Source: Streptomyces sp. NBC_01237 (GTDB lineage: Bacteria > Actinomycetota > Actinomycetes > Streptomycetales > Streptomycetaceae). Taken from it: a stretch of 64,000 nucleotides of DNA. The position numbers and the translations under genes were made by a program. The notes beneath the pieces were generated by a model. The model made no database searches, was not told where the DNA came from, and worked only from the letters and a program-made list of their open reading frames with translations. The stretch covers positions 992,001 through 1,056,000 of the forward strand of contig NZ_CP108508.1 of NCBI RefSeq assembly GCF_035917275.1. The letters are read 5' to 3'. The first letter of the stretch is position 1; each line of letters opens with the position of its first letter. This document shows positions 57,893 through 64,000 of the stretch, piece after piece.

Positions 57893-60396
57893 GTCTCCCC
57901 GCCCGTCTGCCGCGGCAGGAGCGGCCCGAGCTGTTCGAGCAGCGCGGCCCGCTCCTGGGCGAAGACCGGGTCGGCCTGGTAGTCGGAATGCCCCAGGATC
58001 GGTTCGGGCAGGGGCAGTTCGGGGGTACGCCCGTAGGCCAGCGGGTCCTTCAGCGGTCCTCGGTCGACGTCGGCGCCCGGACTCCCGGCGATGCGGACGG
58101 GGCCGCCTATCGGGTCGGTGGGCCGCCACAGATTGCGCCAGCAGTGCACGGAGCGGTGCAGCCCGCGCAGGGGACCGGGACCGAAGTAGGCCGGGAACCA
58201 CCGTCCGTACAGCCGTTCCAGCGGCGATCCATAGGTGAGCAGGGCGACCCGGTGGCGGGTCTCGTCGGGCAGTTGCCAGACCGCGGAAGCGGCGAGGACG
58301 CTGCCCTGGGAGTGGCCGGAGATGACGAGCCGGCCCTGGGGGTTCCCGCCGGTCCAGGCGGTCATCCGGGAGGCCAGGTCGGGGACGGCGCGTTCGGCGT
58401 AGCAGGGTGGCGCGAAGGGGTGGGCGGCGCGCGGCCAGAAGGTTCCCACGTCCCAGAGGATGCCGATGGTGCGGCGGGCGGAGGCGTCGCGGTAGGCACG
58501 GCGGCCGCAGGCGACGAACAGGATGAAGCCGAAGCCGATCAGCCAGGAGCCGGTCGACTGGGCGGTCTCCGCGAGAGATTCGATGGCGGGAGAGGCGCCG
58601 TCCGCCGCCAGCCCCGGCACCTGGCCGCTCGCCCAGGCCCCGGCGACCGCCCCGGCTCCGAGCAGCAGGGTGGCGCCGGAGACCAGGCCGACGATCCAGG
58701 GTGCGGAATCGGTGAGCGCGGCAGCGGCCCGGGTCCGCGCGATCCGCCGGGTGCGTCCGGGGTCGGGCCGCTCGACGCCGTACTCCTTCTCGATGACGCT
58801 GCCCATGCGGCGGGCGTTGCGCGCGGTGCGGACGACCAGGGCGATCACCGGAACGAGCAGGAGGAGCAGCAGGATCGGGATGATGGATGCCTGCCAGCTG
58901 AGCAGTACCGGCGGGCCTTCGATGGCGGCGCCGACGCCCATGCCGGGCGTGCCGGGTCCGTCGAGCCAGTCGGCCACGCGCTGGGCGACCCCGCCGGTCA
59001 TGACGCCCCCGAGCGCGCAGGCGAGCATCGCGACGGCGGGCCCGCCCAGCCCGTACATGATCGTGCGGGGTTCGGGTGTGCGGCGGTACAGGCTCATGGC
59101 CACGACGGCGAGGGCGACGACGAGCGTGCCCTGGCCGAGGGTGAGGGCACGGAAGGCGACCTCGCCGGGCAGGGAGCCCGCGGAGCCCCAGTCGGGGCGC
59201 GACCAGGCCGCGTATCCGGCGGCGAGGACGAGCAGGGCGAGCGCGGTGCCGGGCAGGAACGTGATGAGGGCGCTGTCGAGCTTCTTGTCCAGGTGCCGTT
59301 CGCTGCGGCCTCGGCTGCACACCACCCAGAGGGCCACCAGGGCGCACAGTGCCAGCGCCGTCCCGAGCAGCCCGCCGAGGACGTTCGGTACGGGGCTGTC
59401 GGCGGCCCGGTCGTGGCGGGCGGCGGCCACGGTGAGACAGGCGGCGACGGTGAGGAATCCGGCCGTGGTGTGGGCGGCGCGGAGCCGGGCGACGAGCCTG
59501 CGGCCGTACCAGAAGCCGGGCCGGCCGAGGGCGGGGCGGACGGGGTCGGCCGGGGTGTGCGCCCGCGCGTTCGGGGTCTCCTCCTCCGGCTCGGCCCCGT
59601 CCAGGGGGCGCTGTGATTCGTACGCGCTCCAGGTGCGGTTGGACAGGTACCACAGCAGTCCCACCAGTGCGGTGGGCACGAGCGCGGCGACCGCGAGGCG
59701 GCGTCCCGGCTGGGACCACCAGCCGCCCTGCTCCGTGGACAGGAAGCCCAGCCAGGACCGCCGGTTCGAGCAGTCGGGTACGCCCGCGCACTGCCAGGCC
59801 ACCAGGTCCAGGGCCACCTCGCAGGCCGCGGCGGTCAGCAGGACGGTGAGACTGAGCGCGACGAGGCGCACCAGCACTCCGTACAGCCGGACGGCGCGGG
59901 CGCGGCCGGAGGCGGTGGGCCGCATCCAGTGGGCGAGGTTGACCACCATGAACGGGAGCAGCAGCAGCCACAGGGCGCGGGAGCCGTTGCCGGAGGTGAG
60001 GTTGGACCAGCAGTACGCCTCCGCGACGGGTTCCTTCCCGTACCGCTCGGGATGGTGTTCGCCGTCGATGTCCTCGGGGCGCCGGTAGACGGCCGCCGTC
60101 GCGTCACCGGTGACCCGGACCGTACGGGGATCGCCGAGCATCTCCTGGGGCGTGGTGCCGCCGACGCCGTGGACGAGCAGTTCGAGCGCTGCCCCGGTGC
60201 TCTGCGGGGCCTGGATGGCAGGGGGCAATGGGGTGACTCGCTCTCTGGGGCGCTCGGCCTCACGGCCGACGGGGGGAAAACGGAGGGACGACGGAGGAGA
60301 AGCCGTGGGAGGAGTTGGGGCGCGCCGCGCGGGGCCACGGGCCGACGCGCGGTCACCAGAATCCCGGACCCGGGGCGGGTGCGGCAGAGCTCTCAC
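57862..60396 (-). CDS. Large multi-pass membrane protein with C-terminal lipase-like GHSQGS motif
   Basis: The GTG at 60396 is supported by GGGGAG six bases upstream; 844 residues. After a Pro/Arg-rich leader the conserved part begins ALELLVHGVGGTTPQEML (an alpha/beta-hydrolase oxyanion-type HG loop). It continues through about nine hydrophobic helices and ends with LVISGHSQGSVLAASAVWQL, the GxSxG nucleophile elbow of a serine hydrolase, followed by VALLTYGSPLERLY. The hydrolase halves thus flank the membrane part. I infer a membrane-embedded lipase or esterase; substrate unknown. Homologues are common in Streptomyces. Confidence 0.8.
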   Translation of the reverse strand: MRALPHPPRVRDSGDRASARGPARRAPTPPTASPPSSLRFPPVGREAERPRERVTPLPPAIQAPQSTGAALELLVHGVGGTTPQEMLGDPRTVRVTGDATAAVYRRPEDIDGEHHPERYGKEPVAEAYCWSNLTSGNGSRALWLLLLPFMVVNLAHWMRPTASGRARAVRLYGVLVRLVALSLTVLLTAAACEVALDLVAWQCAGVPDCSNRRSWLGFLSTEQGGWWSQPGRRLAVAALVPTALVGLLWYLSNRTWSAYESQRPLDGAEPEEETPNARAHTPADPVRPALGRPGFWYGRRLVARLRAAHTTAGFLTVAACLTVAAARHDRAADSPVPNVLGGLLGTALALCALVALWVVCSRGRSERHLDKKLDSALITFLPGTALALLVLAAGYAAWSRPDWGSAGSLPGEVAFRALTLGQGTLVVALAVVAMSLYRRTPEPRTIMYGLGGPAVAMLACALGGVMTGGVAQRVADWLDGPGTPGMGVGAAIEGPPVLLSWQASIIPILLLLLLVPVIALVVRTARNARRMGSVIEKEYGVERPDPGRTRRIARTRAAAALTDSAPWIVGLVSGATLLLGAGAVAGAWASGQVPGLAADGASPAIESLAETAQSTGSWLIGFGFILFVACGRRAYRDASARRTIGILWDVGTFWPRAAHPFAPPCYAERAVPDLASRMTAWTGGNPQGRLVISGHSQGSVLAASAVWQLPDETRHRVALLTYGSPLERLYGRWFPAYFGPGPLRGLHRSVHCWRNLWRPTDPIGGPVRIAGSPGADVDRGPLKDPLAYGRTPELPLPEPILGHSDYQADPVFAQERAALLEQLGPLLPRQTGGETQTSSGRSSG

Positions 60397-60438
60397 GGAA
60401 TCTCCCCAGTGACGCGGCCGACATTCCTGCGTGGCAGG

Positions 60439-61347
60439 ATGAGTACGTTCTGCGGGCCGCTGCGGGACGGTACGGCCAGAGGGAAGGACCGGGACCCGGC
60501 GTTGAGCGAGAATCAGAATCTGCTCGCGGAGCAGCGGCGTGCCCTGATCCTCGACGAGGTGCGCAGGCGCGGGGGTGTCCGGGTCAATGAGCTGACCCGG
60601 AAGCTGAACGTCTCCGATATGACCATCCGCCGGGATCTGGACGCGCTGGCCCGTCAGGGCGTCATCGAGAAGGTGCACGGCGGTGCGGTGCCGGTGGTCG
60701 AGGCGAGCACGCACGAGCCCGGGTTCGAGGCGAAGTCGACGCTGGAGCTGCGCGCCAAGGAGGACATCGCACGGGCTGCCGCGGCGATGGCGGTACCGGG
60801 CAGTGCGATCGCCCTGTCCGGGGGGACCACCACGTACGCGCTGGCCCAGCATCTGGTGGACGTGCCGGATCTGACGGTGGTGACCAACTCGGTGCGGGTG
60901 GCCGATGTGTTCCACGGGGCGCAGCGTCCGGCCTCCGGCGGCGCGGCGCGCGCCGGAGCGGCGACGGTGGTGCTGACCGGTGGGGTACGGACCCCGTCGG
61001 ATTCCCTGGTCGGTCCGGTCGCCGACCGGGCCATCGCCTCGCTCCACTTCGATGTGCTGTTCCTCGGTGTGCACGGGATCTCGGTCGAGGCCGGTCTGTC
61101 GACCCCGAATCTCGCGGAGGCGGAGACGAACCGGCGTTTCGTGCGGGCGGCGCGGCGGGTCGTGGTGGTGGCCGATCACACCAAGTGGGGCACGGTCGGC
61201 CTGAGTTCCTTCGCCACGCTGGACGAGGTGGCCGCGTTCGTCACGGACTCGGGCCTGTCGACCGGGGTTCGCGAGGAGATCGAGGAGCATCTGCCGGGTC
61301 TCGTGGTGGCGGACGGAACTCCCGACGAGGCGGCCCCGGAGCGCTGA
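60439..61347 (+). CDS. DeoR/GlpR-family transcriptional regulator
   Basis: Start is ATG 60439 or TTG 60502 (SENQNLLAEQRRALIL), the latter closer to relatives; up to 302 residues. The DeoR helix-turn-helix is VRVNELTRKLNVSDMTIRRDLDALARQGVIEKVHGGA. The C-terminal sugar-phosphate-binding domain carries ALSGGTTTYALAQHL and VLTGGVRTPSDSLVGP, plus FLGVHGIS and VVADHTKWG. It should repress a carbohydrate or polyol gene set and respond to a phosphorylated sugar; no such operon is visible here. It diverges from the membrane-hydrolase gene with only 43 bases between starts. Confidence 0.93.
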   Translation: MSTFCGPLRDGTARGKDRDPALSENQNLLAEQRRALILDEVRRRGGVRVNELTRKLNVSDMTIRRDLDALARQGVIEKVHGGAVPVVEASTHEPGFEAKSTLELRAKEDIARAAAAMAVPGSAIALSGGTTTYALAQHLVDVPDLTVVTNSVRVADVFHGAQRPASGGAARAGAATVVLTGGVRTPSDSLVGPVADRAIASLHFDVLFLGVHGISVEAGLSTPNLAEAETNRRFVRAARRVVVVADHTKWGTVGLSSFATLDEVAAFVTDSGLSTGVREEIEEHLPGLVVADGTPDEAAPER

Positions 61348-61388
61348 TCCGACCGGCGCGCGGGGGCGGTCGGTCTTAGGATCATGTT

Positions 61389-61868
61389 GTGGCCGTCTTC
61401 CGGATCGAGCGATTCACTCCCCTTCCCGCCGCCGAGTCCTGGCGCCGGGTGACCGACTGGGAGCGGCACGCCGCGCATGTCCCGCTCACCTCGGTCACTG
61501 TCCCGACGGGCTCTCCGTCCCGGATCGGCACCGTGTTCGTGGCCCGGACGGGGGTGGGTCCGCTGGCCTTCGACGATCCGATGGAAGTGGTGCGGTGGAC
61601 TCCGCCGTCCGCCGGGCGTGCCGGGGCCTGCCGACTGGAGAAGCGCGGGTCCGTGGTGCTGGGCCGGGCGTCGATCGATGTCCTGCCGACCAATTCCGGG
61701 TCCCATGTGGTGTGGGTGGAGGAACTGCGCGTCCGGCTGCTGCCCTCCTGGGGTGATCCGTTGCTCGCCTCGTGCGGTCGGCGGATGTTCGGCGGGGTTC
61801 TGGACTCCCTGCTCGACGCGCCGGCGGGCCGGGCCGCCGAGGGGTCCGGGGCCCCCGGCAGGTCCTGA
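61389..61868 (+). CDS. SRPBCC-family lipid-binding-like protein
   Basis: The GTG at 61389 gives 159 residues with the START/polyketide-cyclase fold pattern: FRIERFTPLPAAESWRRVTDW, a central strand set (GTVFVARTGVGPLAF, SHVVWVEELRVRLL) and a final long helix (ASCGRRMFGGVLDSLLDAP). Proteins of this fold bind hydrophobic ligands in a helix-grip cavity. It lies 41 bases after the DeoR gene in the same direction, so the two are probably co-transcribed. Ligand unknown. Confidence 0.88.
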   Translation: MAVFRIERFTPLPAAESWRRVTDWERHAAHVPLTSVTVPTGSPSRIGTVFVARTGVGPLAFDDPMEVVRWTPPSAGRAGACRLEKRGSVVLGRASIDVLPTNSGSHVVWVEELRVRLLPSWGDPLLASCGRRMFGGVLDSLLDAPAGRAAEGSGAPGRS

Positions 61869-61929
61869 CGGGCTGCTGACGGTTCCGGGCCGATCGGCAA
61901 CGACCGGGCGCACGATTCGGTGCGGGTGA

Positions 61930-61942
61930 TGTGACCGTCACA
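61930..61942. promoter_or_regulatory. Palindrome TGTGAC-C-GTCACA before the sigma-like gene
   Basis: A perfect 13-base palindrome lies 61 bases before the ATG at 62003, close to a TTGACT (61946-61951). It may be an operator, but no matching regulator is identified and no properly spaced -10 is seen. Confidence 0.35.
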
Positions 61943-62002
61943 CGATTGACTCGTTTGCCGGTATGACGTTCTCCCCACGTGGCCCCGGAAGGCACCGAAC
62001 TC

Positions 62003-64000
62003 ATGCCGATCCATCAACCGCAGCAGCGGACCGACCCCACGAGCGAACGCCCCGGCGTCCAGCAGGCCGAGGCCGCGCTCATGGAGCACTACCCGCATCT
62101 CGTCCGGCTCGCCTATCTCGTGCTGCCGCCCTCGCTCGGCCGGCACCGCAGGGTCCTCGCCGCCCACGGGGCGGTGCAACGGTCCCTGCCCGCACGGCGG
62201 AGTGCCGCACCCGGCCGGGTCCGGGTTCCGGCACAGACACGAGCCCCCGATTCCGGCGAGGGACCGGACGGGCCCCGGGGGGCCGCGTACACCTGGGTGC
62301 GGCTACGGGTGCTCCGTGCCGCGCTGGCGTACGAGCGCCGGCCCCGCTGGTGGCCCGGACGCCTTCCCGCGCCGGCCGCCCTGCGCCCCACCGTGCCGTC
62401 GGTCCGGGGGCTGCGGCTCTTTCCACGGGCGGGCGGTGTCGACGAACTCGCGCTGGACCGGGCCCTGTCCACGGTGTCGGGAGGGGTACGGGCCGCCTTC
62501 GCCCTCCAGTTGCTGGAGGGATTGCCGGAGCCCGAGGTCCGCGCGGTGCTCATCGAGGCCGGGTGGAGCCATGCCGCCGACGCGGTGCGGGCTGCCGGGC
62601 GGCTGGGCCGGCCCGACCGCTCGGCGGCCGAGGCGCTGTTGCGATCCGGTGAGTTCGATCCGTGCACGGTGCAGACCCGGCCCAGCGATCTGCTGCGGCG
62701 CAGGCACCGGACGCGCGCCGCGGCGGCGCTCGCAGCCCTGTGCGTGGTGGCGGGCACACTCGCCGTGGTGGCCGGGGAGAGTTCCGGCGGCGTGACGGAC
62801 GGGGCCCTCCAGCGGGCGTCGCCCGTCGCCGCGCTCGATCCCGCGGGGCTGCTGCGCGCGCCGGACGAGGAGTGGGCGGACACCTCGCGGGTGGACTTCA
62901 CCGCCTGGCCCGCCCGCGGCGACCGGCGCGGCGACCGGGCCCTGCTCGGCCGGGCCCTGCGGGCCTGGGGGCAGCCCCCGCGTGCCCTGCGGGTCTCCAC
63001 CGCCCCGGGCGCGTCCGACGCGCCCCCCGCCCAGCCACCCCGACTGCTGTACGCGGGCGAGGTGGACGGGGCGGCCGTGGTGCTGCTCCACGACGGCGGC
63101 GTACGGGTGATGCGCTATGCCGAACCGCTGTCCGGATCCGGCGCCCCGGCGCTGGACTTCGCACGGGCCGACGACGCCGATGTGACGACGGGGGCGGCCG
63201 TGGTCGTCAGCCGGACGGGAGACCGGGCGAGGTTCCTGCTGGCCCCGTGGGTCTCGGAGACCACGACCCGGGACCTGCTCACTCCGGACACCCCGGCCCG
63301 CCCCCTGGACGTGGGCGCGGACGGTGTCACCGCTCCGGTGCCCCGTCCCGCGCCCGGCGGCGACTGCGGCTCCTGGCCGGTCATGCAACTGCGGTCCTCG
63401 GAAAGCATCGTGGAGAACCACGCCTTCCTCCTGACCGACCTGGGTGATCTCACCCCGGTCCATCTCACGTACACGCCGAAGCCCGGCCGGGGTGCGCCGT
63501 CGCGTCAGCCGCGCGAGGCGACGGGCACCGAGGCGTTGCTCGGCTGGGCACGCACCGCGTGTTCGCTGCGCACGTTGCGGGGCACCGGTGTACGCGCCGT
63601 GAACAACTGGGAGTTCGCCGAGCAGAAGCTTCCCGAGGGCGGCGCCCGGATGGACTGGGTGTGCACACGGGCCGACACCTGGCAGGGGCCGGGCCGGATC
63701 CTGGTCCAGCTGCTCCAGCCGTCCGCCTCCCCCACCGCCCCGGCCGCGGTGGTGGCCGACCGGAGCGACACGGCGCTGTGCAGCCGGTTCGGGCAGCACA
63801 TTCTGGCGAGCGCCCGCTGGAAGGCACCGTCCGGCCGGTGGTACGTGCTGGCCGCGGGCAGCCGGGCGGTGAACCGCATCGAGGCCGCGGGAGCCGTGCG
63901 CGGCAGCGTGCCCGGCACGACGCTCGCGCTGCGGGCGCCGCAGGACGCCGCGGTCGATCTGACGGCCCGGCTGCGGGAGGGCGGGACGATGTCGGCGGTG
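62003..64000 (+). CDS. Membrane protein with degenerate sigma-factor-like N-terminus (3' end outside window)
   Basis: The frame from ATG 62003 (GGAAGG ten bases upstream) stays open to the window edge, 666 codons. Residues ~15-60 (QAEAALMEHYPHLVRLAYLVLPPSLGRHRRVL) and ~170-200 (FALQLLEGLPEPEVRAVLIEAGW) resemble regions 2 and 4 of ECF sigma factors but lack a proper recognition helix. One membrane helix follows at about 240-260 (ALAALCVVAGTLAVVAG), then a long outside domain rich in charged loops with paired Cys (GGDCGSWPV, RTACSLR, DWVCTRAD). I infer a non-DNA-binding sigma relative turned membrane sensor or anchor. Function unknown. Confidence 0.7.
   Translation, partial: MPIHQPQQRTDPTSERPGVQQAEAALMEHYPHLVRLAYLVLPPSLGRHRRVLAAHGAVQRSLPARRSAAPGRVRVPAQTRAPDSGEGPDGPRGAAYTWVRLRVLRAALAYERRPRWWPGRLPAPAALRPTVPSVRGLRLFPRAGGVDELALDRALSTVSGGVRAAFALQLLEGLPEPEVRAVLIEAGWSHAADAVRAAGRLGRPDRSAAEALLRSGEFDPCTVQTRPSDLLRRRHRTRAAAALAALCVVAGTLAVVAGESSGGVTDGALQRASPVAALDPAGLLRAPDEEWADTSRVDFTAWPARGDRRGDRALLGRALRAWGQPPRALRVSTAPGASDAPPAQPPRLLYAGEVDGAAVVLLHDGGVRVMRYAEPLSGSGAPALDFARADDADVTTGAAVVVSRTGDRARFLLAPWVSETTTRDLLTPDTPARPLDVGADGVTAPVPRPAPGGDCGSWPVMQLRSSESIVENHAFLLTDLGDLTPVHLTYTPKPGRGAPSRQPREATGTEALLGWARTACSLRTLRGTGVRAVNNWEFAEQKLPEGGARMDWVCTRADTWQGPGRILVQLLQPSASPTAPAAVVADRSDTALCSRFGQHILASARWKAPSGRWYVLAAGSRAVNRIEAAGAVRGSVPGTTLALRAPQDAAVDLTARLREGGTMSAV

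Noticed and set aside
56702..59971. Very long minus-strand open frame (about 1089 codons)
   Set aside because: Composition is extremely Arg/Pro/Gly-rich and it lies opposite or out of frame with the beta-helix-ATPase and membrane-hydrolase genes, which have clear motifs. A shadow of high-GC coding DNA.
60397..61290. Extension of the membrane-hydrolase frame to about 1142 residues
   Set aside because: The extra part is antisense to the DeoR gene and has shadow-like composition; a GTG with a strong ribosome site at 60396 explains the start.

Overview
The window is about 64 kb of very GC-rich DNA with third-position GC bias and GTG/TTG starts. Its content is typical of Streptomyces: an AfsR-like SARP regulator, LAXTG-type sortase substrate, TerD-domain proteins, a DUF6643-type protein and hopanoid-type glycosyltransferase. 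It divides into a conserved chromosomal left part (1-22.2 kb), a mosaic island (about 22.37-43.73 kb) and a conserved right part (43.6-64 kb). I saw no rRNA, tRNA or CRISPR array.

Left part. A sortase-anchored, collagen-like surface protein is cut by the window edge. It is followed by a membrane-anchored protein of unknown role, a beta-helix lipoprotein, a Tat-exported DyP peroxidase and an HNH-like protein. From 19.0 down to 6.06 kb on the minus strand runs a five-gene operon, nearly all joined by ATGA stop/start overlaps: a DUF4132-type protein, a 1728-residue protein of unknown fold, a MoxR-type AAA+ ATPase, a DUF5682-like protein fused to a von Willebrand A domain, and a SWIM zinc-finger protein. 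The set resembles the uncharacterised E. coli yehI-yehL-yehM-yehP-yehQ locus with two genes fused. Next comes a divergent LysR regulator / flavin monooxygenase pair.

Island. The monooxygenase was apparently once followed by an MHS-family transporter gene. Now only the first ~30 codons remain there (22.28 kb), and the complete gene lies 21,363 bp further right (43.64 kb). The two copies of the gene start and promoter region form a 149-bp direct repeat (4 mismatches), with weaker ungapped homology further upstream. The simplest reading is an integrative element that entered the 5' end of the transporter gene and supplied its own promoter and start. Short GTCAGCACC-type repeats lie just inside both ends, and a tyrosine-recombinase fragment cut by an IS5-family element lies at the left end. 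Inside are: an orphan, frameshifted toxin module with its putative immunity gene (TreTu/TriTu-like); an overlapping operon of vWA protein, truncated PP2C phosphatase, membrane-anchored HINT polymorphic toxin and immunity protein; a divergent SARP-NB-ARC-TPR regulator; small unknown genes; transposase and cold-shock-gene debris; a MarR/MMPL efflux pair with clear palindromic operators; and a decayed helicase gene. The element looks immobile.

Right part. After the MHS transporter come a Nudix hydrolase, apolipoprotein N-acyltransferase, O-antigen-ligase-like membrane protein, PH-like membrane protein, a glutamate-racemase-like enzyme, HpnB-like glycosyltransferase, a double TerD protein, a Gln/Pro-rich DUF6643-type protein, a MOSC protein, an Rv1733c-like membrane protein, a beta-helix/CbxX-type AAA+ fusion, a multi-pass membrane protein with a lipase-like serine motif, a DeoR regulator, an SRPBCC protein, and a sigma-like membrane protein running off the right edge.
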